Source: Coxiellaceae bacterium (GTDB lineage: Bacteria; Pseudomonadota; Gammaproteobacteria; Coxiellales; Coxiellaceae). From it: DNA of 60,018 nt. Shown piece by piece: positions 18,315 through 27,163 of the stretch (within the stretch, counting starts at the first letter, position 1; the number at the start of each line of letters is the position of its first letter). Location: the NCBI GenBank assembly GCA_029212885.1, contig JARGPC010000013.1, forward strand, positions 1 to 60,018. Direction: 5' to 3'. A program made the position numbers and the translations under genes. The notes beneath the pieces are model-generated. The model was not told where the DNA came from. It did not search any database and saw only the letters and a list, made by a program, of their open reading frames with translations.

Positions 18315-19319
18315 TTAACACGCACTTAAGGTTGCTTCATACGCTTCATTAACAGTAAACACCACATGACTGAAGGTGCTAAATAGGCTGAGTAATAACC
18401 CAGCGACTCGATATGGCCAATGCGCCTGACAGCTCTTTGGGTTAAAACTATCGACAAAGGTCTCGGAATAACCAAACCAGGTATTAATCGTTTCTAGGCA
18501 AGCTAGCAAAGCTAACGGCAGCACGATGGCATAACGCCAATGCGCCACTGGGGTTTCAGCTTTATCGGTAATGCCCGATTCGAGCTCAACATACTGATCT
18601 TGTTCAGTGGGCCATCGGCGATCAAACCAGTGATAGCAAGCATACGAACGGGTCAATACATTAGTAAATAATATCGCCGTTGATAACATAGCTGCAGCGA
18701 ATATATTGAGTGTGTGCTGCAACTCAGTGCTGTCTGATATAAAATAGCTTTCGGCTGCGAGCAACGCATCGCGATTAGTAGCAAAGCTATAAAATGCATG
18801 TTGAATGGATCCCAGCACACCCAATAAGACTGTCCACAGCAGGGCTTTTTTATTAATCGTTTGATCGCCGACCATCACACGGCGCATATGCTGATAATTA
18901 GTCTGTGCTTTGCGACGATTAAAACGACTAAACGACACCATATTCGCCACTGCAAAACCGAGTGACACCATTGCCCACCACGGCTGGTTAGCATTAAAAC
19001 TGCGTGCGCCTAACCAACCCGACAAACTGACGCTCAATGTGGTTAATAGCAAACCAGCATTTAACAAGGTTGATTGATACTCTTCAGTTGCTGTTGGTTT
19101 ACGGTGTCTATAGCGCCAAATCGCAGGCCCACGTGCAGCAAAGATAAAACCGCCACACAACAATGCCGCACTCCAAACATACACATGGCGGCCAATAGAA
19201 TCTGGCATTTGCCACCAACACTCGCTGTATTGTTGACTAAGGTATTTGGCTTGACCGCCATTGAGTATAGGTTTAGCTATAAGGGTAAAAAGTGCCAAGC
19301 CATTATCGGCATAACGCAT
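18315..19319 (-). CDS. TPP-riboswitch-controlled polytopic membrane protein, candidate thiamine-related transporter
   Basis: A 334-aa protein with about seven hydrophobic segments (near residues 48-65, 88-108, 115-132, 158-175, 205-228, 268-285 and 303-325). I do not recognise a family, and it does not look like PnuT, ThiT or ABC thiamine permeases by eye. Its start, ATG 19319, lies 7 nt after an AGGGAGG ribosome site that is the 3' end of a TPP riboswitch, so its expression should fall when thiamine pyrophosphate is plentiful. Membrane proteins under this riboswitch are usually importers of thiamine or its precursors. No thi biosynthesis gene is nearby. The transporter role is inference. Confidence 0.75.
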   Translation of the reverse strand: MRYADNGLALFTLIAKPILNGGQAKYLSQQYSECWWQMPDSIGRHVYVWSAALLCGGFIFAARGPAIWRYRHRKPTATEEYQSTLLNAGLLLTTLSVSLSGWLGARSFNANQPWWAMVSLGFAVANMVSFSRFNRRKAQTNYQHMRRVMVGDQTINKKALLWTVLLGVLGSIQHAFYSFATNRDALLAAESYFISDSTELQHTLNIFAAAMLSTAILFTNVLTRSYACYHWFDRRWPTEQDQYVELESGITDKAETPVAHWRYAIVLPLALLACLETINTWFGYSETFVDSFNPKSCQAHWPYRVAGLLLSLFSTFSHVVFTVNEAYEATLSAC

Positions 19320-19324
19320 ACAAA

Positions 19325-19411
19325 ACCTCCCTCCGGCGGTACGAACCGCATCAGGTTAAAGGGTTAGCGATTTGCGCTTCTCAGCTGCCTACACCGGCAG
19401 CACCCCTGGTT
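19325..19411 (-). promoter_or_regulatory. TPP riboswitch (THI element)
   Basis: On the minus strand the conserved THI-box blocks appear in order: ACCAGGGGTGC, CTGAGA (19379-19384), AACCCTTTAACCTGATGCGG with ACCTGA at 19351-19356, and TACCGCCGGAGGGA. These are the pyrimidine-sensing and pyrophosphate-sensing arms of the thiamine pyrophosphate aptamer. The last block contains the ribosome site of the gene starting at 19319, which points to translational control by ribosome-site sequestration. No long terminator stem is seen. Confidence 0.92.
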
Positions 19412-19426
19412 AACATTCAGTGTAGC

Positions 19427-20125
19427 TTAATACCTATTGCTAGCTACAACAACTCCAACTTCAGCACCATGCTCATCATCATATCGCCATGGTTCCGGCA
19501 TTTCATAACGCTCCCCACCCACAAAGGTTGAACCATCGCCTAATTCATGAAAAGGCGGAATAATAGCGGTATAATCAAGCTCAACCATTTTTTCTTGCTG
19601 CAATCGAGATACCATCATACCGAATAACCTGTGCTGACCTTCAGTCGCACCAAAGCGCGCATAAGCATCAACGATTGAAGATATCACTGATTTAATGGCT
19701 CCAGAATCAACTTTGCTGTGTTTAGCAAAATCACAAGCATATATTATCGTCTTATTCGCATCCAGCGCCGAAAGCTCACGCACTTCCATCGCTAGTTTAA
19801 TTAAATACATAAATGTCATACTGAGAATAAATAACGGCGCATCAGTTTTGGCTACCGGTTGTTTACAGTTACCACGAATAAAGCCAGCTAAAAAACCACG
19901 ATTCTCTATAAGCGCCGCAACTTGCGTTTTGACATTTGCAGGCAAAATCTCAGGATGCCTTAAGCTTTTAAAATTGTTCTTTAAGGCTACCCTTGCTAAG
20001 TCAAATCTTGCCAACTCATCCAACTTAGTTGAAAACAAGCGTGGTGAAGCAACCCTGCTCACTGTTGGCGTTACTGCAAGATCATTCGCCTTAACCACTT
20101 CATTCAGATTATCCCGTCTACTCAT
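19427..20125 (-). CDS. Orphan protein, 232 aa
   Basis: The start is placed at ATG 20125 (MSRRDNLNEV), preceded by GGGTGA; an in-frame extension upstream begins without a good ribosome site. The protein is soluble and helical in the middle, with a hydrophobic stretch at roughly residues 97-112 (LFILSMTFMYLIKLAM) and an aromatic, acidic C-terminus. No family recognised. It lies between recO and the TPP-controlled gene on the same strand, but a TTGACC / TATACT pair near 20160-20180 suggests its own promoter. No tandem TTAA element. Confidence 0.6.
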   Translation of the reverse strand: MSRRDNLNEVVKANDLAVTPTVSRVASPRLFSTKLDELARFDLARVALKNNFKSLRHPEILPANVKTQVAALIENRGFLAGFIRGNCKQPVAKTDAPLFILSMTFMYLIKLAMEVRELSALDANKTIIYACDFAKHSKVDSGAIKSVISSIVDAYARFGATEGQHRLFGMMVSRLQQEKMVELDYTAIIPPFHELGDGSTFVGGERYEMPEPWRYDDEHGAEVGVVVASNRY

Positions 20126-20200
20126 GCCATCACCCTTTCCGTTATCCCTAAAGAAGACGAGAGTATACATGAAGCTATAAGGGGTCAAGTTTCGATTTAA

Positions 20201-20914
20201 CTACAACATACCTTTAATCAATTCGCGCGAATTCAGCGGTTTAGTGCCAATATGACAACGTAGCAAATAACGCATGATTTTTTTAGCATCTTGTTGCACT
20301 TGAGGATTGGAATAGTCGTCATTGGCAATCGCCACGATATTCGCACCAGAAAACACCGCATGTTGATGCTCAACATGACCGGTTACCGCATAAAAACCAC
20401 GATCAGCTGCTAAGCTATAAGACTGCTCGGCTTCAATGGGCTGTTGATGACTGGCATCGTGCGTAAATGAAACCCCATAACCCAACTCTTGCAATAAACG
20501 TTTTTCAAATAAACGTAACGTATTTTCTAATATGGCGTCGCTATCTGACAATTGCTGCAGTGTTTGTTGATAGACTTCAAATAATTTTTCATAGGGGTCA
20601 TCTTTCGCCAGTAAACGCATCAATAATTCATTGAGGTAATAACCACAAAACAATCGCACACCATTTATACGGTAAGGCATACCACGCAGCTCAACCTTAC
20701 CCAGGCTTTTTAATTCACGCGCCCCAGACCAATCAACTAACAAACAACGAAAGGGCTGCAATACGCCTTTATAACGTGACTTTGGTCCGCGCGCACTGTT
20801 GGCTACAACAGTCAGGCGACCATAATCTTGGGATAGTAATTCAACCAATAAGCTTGTGCTGCGATAAGGGCGGGTATGTAAAATATAAGTTGGCTGCAAT
20901 GCAATCCGTTGCAT
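20201..20914 (-). CDS. recO: DNA repair protein RecO
   Basis: A 237-aa protein with an N-terminal OB fold (ALQPTYILHTRPYRSTSLLVE...YGRLTVVANSARGPKS) and a helical C-terminal part. RecO works with RecF and RecR to load RecA on SSB-coated single-stranded DNA. The usual cysteines of the zinc-binding RecO branch are absent, as in many gammaproteobacteria. Its ATG overlaps the era stop codon (TAATG), so it is translationally coupled at the end of the lepA-lepB-rnc-era-recO operon. Confidence 0.93.
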   Translation of the reverse strand: MQRIALQPTYILHTRPYRSTSLLVELLSQDYGRLTVVANSARGPKSRYKGVLQPFRCLLVDWSGARELKSLGKVELRGMPYRINGVRLFCGYYLNELLMRLLAKDDPYEKLFEVYQQTLQQLSDSDAILENTLRLFEKRLLQELGYGVSFTHDASHQQPIEAEQSYSLAADRGFYAVTGHVEHQHAVFSGANIVAIANDDYSNPQVQQDAKKIMRYLLRCHIGTKPLNSRELIKGML

Positions 20915-21816
20915 TATTCAGTATACCCCAGCTGATTCAGAATTTGATCATTATCAGACCAACCGCTTTTAACTTTTACCCAGCAACGTAAATAGACTTT
21001 CTTTTCAAAATACTGCTGCATATCAATACGCGCTTCGGTACTAATCTGTTTTAATTTCTCACCGCCTTTACCAATCACAATCACTTTTTGCGAATCTTTC
21101 TCAACCCATATTACTGCTGCAATACGAATCAAATCATCTTCTTCAGCAAATGCGTCGATGGTAACCGTCGCTGCATACGGCAGCTCTTCACCCAAAAAGC
21201 GCATCAATTTTTCACGCACAATTTCAGTAGCAATAAAGCGATCATTACGGTTGGTTAATTGCCCAGGCTCAAAATGATGGCCACCTTCAGGCATATCAGC
21301 CACCAGCTTTTGCTCAAAGGCTTTTACGCTGACAGAATCTTTAGCACTCAATGGCACAATGGTTTTAAATTTATATTTTTTATTCAGCTCTTCGATATAA
21401 GGCAATAGTTTCGACTTATCTTTAATTTTATCAACCTTATTAATCACACATATAGTTGGCCGATCAATTTCTTGTAAAAAATCTGCGATCTTTGTGTCTT
21501 GTTGATCCCACGACAACCCACTGACCATAAACACCACCAAATCGACATCGTATAACGCCGCTTTAGCCGCACGATTCATATAGTGGTTCATCGCTTTATG
21601 CGCATTGCTGTGAATACCTGGCGTATCAATATAAACAATTTGCACATCTTCAAAGGTATTTATACCAAAAATTTGATGGCGTGTGGTTTGTGGTTTCCGC
21701 GAAGTGATACTCAACTTCACACCCAACAAATGATTCATCAATGTTGATTTACCCACATTGGGTTGACCAACAATGGCCACATAACCCATGCGTTGCACCG
21801 ATTCACTCTTTGTCAT
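20914..21816 (-). CDS. era: GTPase Era
   Basis: A 300-aa essential GTPase for 16S rRNA maturation and 30S assembly. It carries GQPNVGKST (G1), the DTPG motif (G3), NKVDK (G4) and a C-terminal KH RNA-binding domain with the IGKGG loop. Length is normal. It overlaps rnc by 14 bp upstream and recO by one base downstream. The rnc-era-recO order is ancestral. Confidence 0.97.
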   Translation of the reverse strand: MTKSESVQRMGYVAIVGQPNVGKSTLMNHLLGVKLSITSRKPQTTRHQIFGINTFEDVQIVYIDTPGIHSNAHKAMNHYMNRAAKAALYDVDLVVFMVSGLSWDQQDTKIADFLQEIDRPTICVINKVDKIKDKSKLLPYIEELNKKYKFKTIVPLSAKDSVSVKAFEQKLVADMPEGGHHFEPGQLTNRNDRFIATEIVREKLMRFLGEELPYAATVTIDAFAEEDDLIRIAAVIWVEKDSQKVIVIGKGGEKLKQISTEARIDMQQYFEKKVYLRCWVKVKSGWSDNDQILNQLGYTE

Positions 21817-22480
21817 TTATTAACTCCAAATAATGCCGCGCTGCAAATTGCTCAGCCTTGCGGCGACTACTACTAATCCCTACCGATTTATAATCCAATC
21901 CCACCACAAAACAACCTATAGTAAAGGTCTGTTCATGTGCTTTACCATCCACCGAAATAATTTGATAAATCGGTAACGGTAACTTATTCGCTTGCGTCCA
22001 TTCTTGTAATGTTGACTTGCAATCCTTGGCCACGTCAACGCTGGAAATATCATCCAAATACATTTGCCACCAATGCAATACGGTTTGTAAGCAAGTTTCA
22101 AAATCACTGTCCAGATATACGGCCGCTATCATCGCCTCAACCGCATCGGCTAAAATCGAACGTCGTGTACGACCGCCACTGTGCTCCTCACCTTGACCTA
22201 ACTGCAAAAAATCATTCAGTTGTAACGTGAACGCAATGTCCGCTAAAACTTCACCATTCACCAAACTAGAGCGTAAACGACTCAAATCGCCTTCTGGCAT
22301 ATCGGGATAACGTTGGTATAATTCACGCGCGACAACAAAACCTAAAATTGAATCACCCAGAAATTCTAAACGTTCATTGCTGCTGCGACTAAAGCTGCGA
22401 TGCACCAGCGCACGCTCACACAAAGCCATATCTTTAAATGTATACTTCATGTGTTGATATAATTTATCGTATTGTGTCAT
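21803..22480 (-). CDS. rnc: Ribonuclease III
   Basis: A 225-aa double-strand-specific endonuclease that processes rRNA precursors and regulatory RNAs. It shows the signature NERLEFLGDSILGFVVA near residue 40 with its metal-binding acidic residues, and a C-terminal dsRNA-binding domain. The start is ATG 22480, which overlaps the lepB stop (TAATG) and follows a GGCGGATAGG ribosome region; a start 30 bp upstream would lie inside lepB and is less likely. Confidence 0.96.
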   Translation of the reverse strand: MTQYDKLYQHMKYTFKDMALCERALVHRSFSRSSNERLEFLGDSILGFVVARELYQRYPDMPEGDLSRLRSSLVNGEVLADIAFTLQLNDFLQLGQGEEHSGGRTRRSILADAVEAMIAAVYLDSDFETCLQTVLHWWQMYLDDISSVDVAKDCKSTLQEWTQANKLPLPIYQIISVDGKAHEQTFTIGCFVVGLDYKSVGISSSRRKAEQFAARHYLELINDKE

Positions 22481-23244
22481 TAGCCTATCCGCCTTCCTAA
22501 GCGTTGCCACTCAATGGCATGCCTTTGATTATTCCAACTCATCCAAATCATGCGTGCCTTACCGATTAAGTTAGCATACGGCACCGCACCCCAACCACGA
22601 CTGTCATTACTGTTATCGCGATTATCACCCATAACAAAATACTCACCTTTCGGTACAGTATAATCAAAATCATCACTTTGGTGTGTGTATGGATTAATTA
22701 ACACATCATGCTTAACACCCAATAAATTTTCACGGTATTCGTCAACAATCAAACCACCGCCTGGCTCTTGATCAATCGCTTGGCCAATAAAGGTTAATGG
22801 ACACGGTTTACCATTGATCGTTAGATGCTTATTAGCATAATGAATATGATCGCCAGGTAAACCAATCACACGCTTTACATAATTAATCGATGGATTGACG
22901 GGCCAACGAAATAAAACTATATCACCGCGCTTAGGTTTGCCGGTTTTATAAATCACCTTATCACTGATCGGCAAATGCAAGCCGTAATCAAATTGGCTAA
23001 CGGCAATAAAGTCACCCGGCATAATCGTTGGCTCTAAGGAGCCTGTTGGCACGCGGTACGGCTGCATAACAAAGCTACGAAACAATAATACGATTAATAA
23101 CACTGGAAATAATGAGCGACAAGTGACAACCCAGCCAGGTACAGCGCCTTGACGGTGCCGTCGCCACCAACACAGATCCAGCACGCTAACAATGCCCGTC
23201 AACAATACAATTAATGTTAAATAAAATGCAAAATTAATAGTCAT
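22480..23244 (-). CDS. lepB: Signal peptidase I
   Basis: A 254-aa inner-membrane protease that removes signal peptides of exported proteins. It has two N-terminal membrane segments, the catalytic Ser in PYRVPTGSLEPTI, the catalytic Lys in INYVKRVIGLPGD, and the conserved GDNRDNSNDSR box. The nucleophile context is TGSL, whereas SGSM is most common. It begins 5 bp after lepA and is coupled to rnc. Confidence 0.96.
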   Translation of the reverse strand: MTINFAFYLTLIVLLTGIVSVLDLCWWRRHRQGAVPGWVVTCRSLFPVLLIVLLFRSFVMQPYRVPTGSLEPTIMPGDFIAVSQFDYGLHLPISDKVIYKTGKPKRGDIVLFRWPVNPSINYVKRVIGLPGDHIHYANKHLTINGKPCPLTFIGQAIDQEPGGGLIVDEYRENLLGVKHDVLINPYTHQSDDFDYTVPKGEYFVMGDNRDNSNDSRGWGAVPYANLIGKARMIWMSWNNQRHAIEWQRLGRRIG

Positions 23245-23249
23245 CCGTG

Positions 23250-25070
23250 CTATTTCTCGTTTTTATTCACACGTAACACCGCCATAAAAGCATCTTGTGG
23301 TATAGAGACCTTACCCACTTGTTTCATGCGCTTCTTACCAGCTTTTTGCTTTTCTAGCAATTTGCGTTTACGACTCACATCACCACCATAACACTTGGCT
23401 GTCACGTTTTTACGCAGTGCTTTCACCGTTGAGCGTGCAACAATTTTACCACCAATGGCTGCTTGAATCGCCACATCAAACATTTGCCGCGGGATAAGTT
23501 CTTTTAACTTGCTCGTAATTTGCATACCGCGTGAATGCGACTCATCACGGTGCACGATCGCAGCAAGTGCATCCACCTTTTCACCGCTGATTAAGAAGTC
23601 CAATTTAATCAGGTCGGCTTTTTGAAAATGTGAGAAGCCATAATCCAAAGATGCAAAACCTCGACTCACCGATTTTAAACGATCAAAAAAGTCTAACACC
23701 ACTTCAGCCATCGGTATTTCATAGGTGATTGCTACTTGGTTAGTCATGTAATGCAGTTTCTTTTGCACACCACGGCGCTCGACACATAAGGTAATCACAG
23801 CGCCCACATAATCCGACGGCACCAATATATTAGCGGTAACCACCGGCTCGCGTAACTCATCGACCAATGTAGGCTCAGGCAAACCACTGGGGTTATCAAT
23901 ATAAGTAATATCACCTGACTTTAATAAAATTTCATAGACCACCGTTGGCGCCGTGGTAATCAGATCCATATCGTATTCACGCTCTAGGCGTTCTTGGATA
24001 ATTTCCATATGCAGCATACCCAAGAAACCGCAACGGAAACCAAATCCCAAAGCTTCAGAAGATTCCGGCTCATAGGCCAGTGCCGCATCATTCAATTTCA
24101 ATTTGGATAACGCATCACGGAACGACTCATAGTCATCCGAGCTAACAGGGTACAAGCCAGCATAGACTTGGGGTTTAATCGTTTGGAAACCAGGCAACGG
24201 CTTTTCAGCACCGCCTTTGGCATGCGTTAAGGTATCACCCACCGGCGCGCCAAAAATATCTTTAATACTGGCACACACATAGCCCACTTCACCCGCGCAT
24301 AATTGCTTTTGCGGTACACGCTTAGGCGTAAAGATACCAATATCATCAGCCACATGATCTTTGCCAGTCGACATCACTTTTATTTTTTCGCCTTTCTTTA
24401 AGGTGCCCTGCACGATACGCACCAATGACACCACACCCAAATAGGAGTCAAACCAAGAATCAATAATCGAGGCTTGTAACGGTGCATCACGATCACCTTC
24501 TGGTGATGGAATTTTTTCGACCAACTGCTCAAGCACATCATCAATACCCATACCCGATTTGGCGCTAATCGCAATCGCTTCGCTAGCATCAATGCCAATC
24601 ACATCTTCGATTTCTTGCTTAGCTCGATCAGGATCCGCTTGTGCTAAATCCATTTTATTGAGCACTGGCAATACTTCGAGATCTTGCTCGATAGCGGTAT
24701 AACAGGTGGCCACCGTCTGCGCTTCCACCCCTTGAGCCGCATCAACCACCAGCAGGGCGCCCTCACACGCCGCGAGTGATCGCGACACTTCATAGGCAAA
24801 ATCGACATGACCCGGTGTGTCAATAAAGTTCAACTGGTATGTTTCGCCATCTTGCGCCTTATAATACAGCGTAACACTCTGTGCCTTGATGGTAATACCT
24901 CGTTCACGCTCAATATCCATACTATCAAGCACTTGCGCTTTCATTTCACGTGCAGAAAGGCCTTCGCACTGTGAAATAAAGCGATCTGCTAGTGTGGATT
25001 TACCGTGATCGATGTGTGCAATAATCGAAAAATTGCGGATATGGTCCTGGGGAATAAGCTTTGCTGCCAT
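23250..25070 (-). CDS. lepA: Elongation factor 4 (LepA)
   Basis: A 606-aa translational GTPase that acts on stalled or initiating ribosomes. The GTPase domain shows [21 protein letters not shown] and NKMDL, followed by EF-G-like domains and the LepA-specific C-terminal domain ([16 protein letters not shown]...KMLLEKQK-type basic region). Length is close to the usual 599. It heads the lepA-lepB-rnc-era-recO operon; its promoter should lie in 25071-25207. Confidence 0.97.
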   Translation of the reverse strand: MAAKLIPQDHIRNFSIIAHIDHGKSTLADRFISQCEGLSAREMKAQVLDSMDIERERGITIKAQSVTLYYKAQDGETYQLNFIDTPGHVDFAYEVSRSLAACEGALLVVDAAQGVEAQTVATCYTAIEQDLEVLPVLNKMDLAQADPDRAKQEIEDVIGIDASEAIAISAKSGMGIDDVLEQLVEKIPSPEGDRDAPLQASIIDSWFDSYLGVVSLVRIVQGTLKKGEKIKVMSTGKDHVADDIGIFTPKRVPQKQLCAGEVGYVCASIKDIFGAPVGDTLTHAKGGAEKPLPGFQTIKPQVYAGLYPVSSDDYESFRDALSKLKLNDAALAYEPESSEALGFGFRCGFLGMLHMEIIQERLEREYDMDLITTAPTVVYEILLKSGDITYIDNPSGLPEPTLVDELREPVVTANILVPSDYVGAVITLCVERRGVQKKLHYMTNQVAITYEIPMAEVVLDFFDRLKSVSRGFASLDYGFSHFQKADLIKLDFLISGEKVDALAAIVHRDESHSRGMQITSKLKELIPRQMFDVAIQAAIGGKIVARSTVKALRKNVTAKCYGGDVSRKRKLLEKQKAGKKRMKQVGKVSIPQDAFMAVLRVNKNEK

Positions 25071-25207
25071 TATTTATAAATTCGCTGTCCAAAAGGCACG
25101 ATTCTATCTTATATAGTGTCGACATACCACGGATAGTCTCTACACTCTACGGCCAAGCCGGTCGAAAACTTCAAAAAACTACCCTAGCCTTTTGATATTT
25201 AGCTGGT

Positions 25208-26167
25208 TTATTGATCAGCCCTAACTAATGCCCAGCGGAGCGCTGGATGCAATTTAGCTTGCTCAATCAAATGTCCGTCCTCAACAAACAATTCAGGCAT
25301 AATAGCTTGCCCATCAACAATATTTTCAATAAACTTTTTTTCATGGAAAGTAAACGGCAAAAGCTGCTTAAAACCATTTTGAACCACTTGCAAAATATTT
25401 TTCGCCCAAGTTTCAAATGATGACGACTTACCCCGGAAATTATTTTTTATTACAGGTATTAATTTATTCTTTAAATCCACCCAATCAATCGCGATATCAT
25501 CAATACCGATAGTTAGCATATTTTTCTTGGTACACATAGCAGCATACAAAACAAACATTGTTCGAAGCGTAGCAACATCAATATTTTTATATTGAAACAA
25601 TTCATAAGCATCGAAAAAATCCCTGCCTGCTTGCCGTTCAAGTAAAGCAGTCAGTTTCCCTGCTGCTATCTCATGAATATTAAGCAATTGTACATTCCTA
25701 ACTTGATTACCCACAACCATAACACTGTTTTTTCGTTCAACAGGCAGCAAGGGGATACGGTACATAAAATTCAAATCCACCTCGAGATTACCCTGATTAC
25801 CTAACGCACTTGGATAACGCCAAACCATTTTTCCACCCGCATGCTTTACTGGGTTTCGTGCCATAACTAGCCCCATGCGTTCTAACAATCCTATCATCCG
25901 TTTTTGCATTAAGGGACGCTCTTGCAACATTTTATCTCTATCAACTTCACCAATGTAATTTAAATCGGCATCAACTGATAATCGAGGTAAATTAAAATAA
26001 AAAAGATTAAGGGCTGTCCCTCCTTTCAATACCAGTCGCTCAGATAGATAACTATCCTCCGCAATAGCATTAAGAACATCTACAAGCCACGCGACTTTTT
26101 CTATAATTTCAATGCGAAAACCAGTCAAGCTGTGTTCTTTAGACAAGCGCTCCTTAGATATCATCAT
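25208..26167 (-). CDS. abiEii: AbiEii-family nucleotidyltransferase toxin (type IV TA)
   Basis: A 319-aa protein from ATG 26167 (MMISKERLSK). The motif LVLKGGTALNLFYFNLPRLS with VDADLNYIG is the nucleotidyltransferase core of the AbiEii toxin family, a DNA-polymerase-beta-like fold. AbiEii proteins are thought to transfer nucleotides to tRNA or other targets and arrest growth, in some cases giving phage abortive infection. The gene overlaps the antitoxin gene abiEi by 14 bp, the normal coupled arrangement. It lies just downstream of the lepA start region as a separate unit. It appears intact. Confidence 0.88.
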   Translation of the reverse strand: MMISKERLSKEHSLTGFRIEIIEKVAWLVDVLNAIAEDSYLSERLVLKGGTALNLFYFNLPRLSVDADLNYIGEVDRDKMLQERPLMQKRMIGLLERMGLVMARNPVKHAGGKMVWRYPSALGNQGNLEVDLNFMYRIPLLPVERKNSVMVVGNQVRNVQLLNIHEIAAGKLTALLERQAGRDFFDAYELFQYKNIDVATLRTMFVLYAAMCTKKNMLTIGIDDIAIDWVDLKNKLIPVIKNNFRGKSSSFETWAKNILQVVQNGFKQLLPFTFHEKKFIENIVDGQAIMPELFVEDGHLIEQAKLHPALRWALVRADQ

Positions 26168-26969
26168 TATATGGTTCTTCCCATATTTTATTGTAAACAG
26201 ACAATGGAACAATTAAATTCCAACGCTTAAGGTTTTTAACTTCTTCGCTAGCGTTCTTTTGCATATAATGCCGTGATTTCGGCCGATATGTCATAAGGAC
26301 ATCTAACTGACTTTCCTTTACTAAGAACTGCTCTTTGTGTTGCTCTAAAAAAAATCCGAGTTTAGCTATCGTAGTTCCATTACCTAAACGCAAAGCATAT
26401 TGTATCAAGCGCTCAACATCAAGATACCGTATTGACTCAAATGATCGCCATATTTCTTCCCAACCGCCACAAAGCTCTGGTCGATGCAGTGCGTCGACTA
26501 AAGTACGCTCAATAGAAGTTACTCGCATATCCATACCCAAGCGATCGTGGATTTTAGTTTCAGAAAAAATATCATTTGGCATTAATGCTTTCGGGTGTGC
26601 TATTTGTTGAAAATCTCCATACACACTTTTATAAACCCCTATTCGCTCACTAGAATTAAAATAGACCGTAGGGTGCACTGAGTATGCCAATGCGTGGTAC
26701 TCCATCGCCGTGTGATAACTAATAACGGCATCAATAGCAAAATGACTCGCAATAAGCTGCTGGTCATTTTCCACATGAATCCCAGTTAAATAATTATTTG
26801 TAACCAGATAGTAGCCTCGACGAATTCGAGCTAAATGCTTTTTGGAAAAATGATATTGCAAGGCCGCCTTTAACGTATTTTCATTATATGAACCTGATGA
26901 TTTTAAATGAGCAACCAACTCTTCATGATGAAATAGATGGTGCTCTTTAAAAAATGCTTCGTACCTCAT
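26154..26969 (-). CDS. abiEi: AbiEi-family antitoxin and autorepressor
   Basis: A 271-aa protein with an N-terminal winged-helix region (FKEHHLFHHEELVAHLKSSG, then KKHLARIRRGYYLV) and a C-terminal domain with TSIERTLVDALHRPELCGGW, typical of AbiEi transcriptional-regulator antitoxins. AbiEi neutralises AbiEii without direct binding (type IV) and represses its own operon by binding inverted repeats. Two matching inverted repeats lie upstream (26992-27016 and 27071-27087). The ribosome site is AAGG about 11 nt before ATG 26969. It appears intact. Confidence 0.88.
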   Translation of the reverse strand: MRYEAFFKEHHLFHHEELVAHLKSSGSYNENTLKAALQYHFSKKHLARIRRGYYLVTNNYLTGIHVENDQQLIASHFAIDAVISYHTAMEYHALAYSVHPTVYFNSSERIGVYKSVYGDFQQIAHPKALMPNDIFSETKIHDRLGMDMRVTSIERTLVDALHRPELCGGWEEIWRSFESIRYLDVERLIQYALRLGNGTTIAKLGFFLEQHKEQFLVKESQLDVLMTYRPKSRHYMQKNASEEVKNLKRWNLIVPLSVYNKIWEEPYNDDI

Positions 26970-26991
26970 GATATGTTTACCTTAATGCTAA

Positions 26992-27016
26992 AAGATACTA
27001 ATAAGATTAGTATCTT
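26992..27016. promoter_or_regulatory. AbiEi operator IR1
   Basis: A perfect inverted repeat with 10-bp arms AAGATACTAA and TTAGTATCTT around a 5-nt spacer. It covers the predicted -10 of the abiE promoter, so a bound repressor would block RNA polymerase. Confidence 0.75.
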
Positions 27017-27032
27017 ATTACATCAATATCAA
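27004..27032 (-). promoter_or_regulatory. Predicted abiE promoter
   Basis: On the minus strand, -35 TTGATA (27027-27032) and -10 TAATCT (27004-27009) are separated by 17 bp. The -10 lies inside the operator IR1, consistent with autorepression by AbiEi. Confidence 0.55.
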
Positions 27033-27070
27033 CACAATAAGGTGTTTTAGTTGAACATTATTCAAGTTAA

Positions 27071-27087
27071 TACTAACATTTTTAGTA
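27071..27087. promoter_or_regulatory. AbiEi operator IR2
   Basis: The core TACTAA-5 nt-TTAGTA repeats the core and spacer length of IR1, centred 75 bp further upstream. Paired operators of this kind are known for characterised AbiE systems. Confidence 0.6.
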
Positions 27088-27163
27088 ATTTCTCACCTTA
27101 CAATCAACTTAATCATTATAAAGCTAATCACGCTACACGCCGTTTAGGTCATATTTCTGTCAC

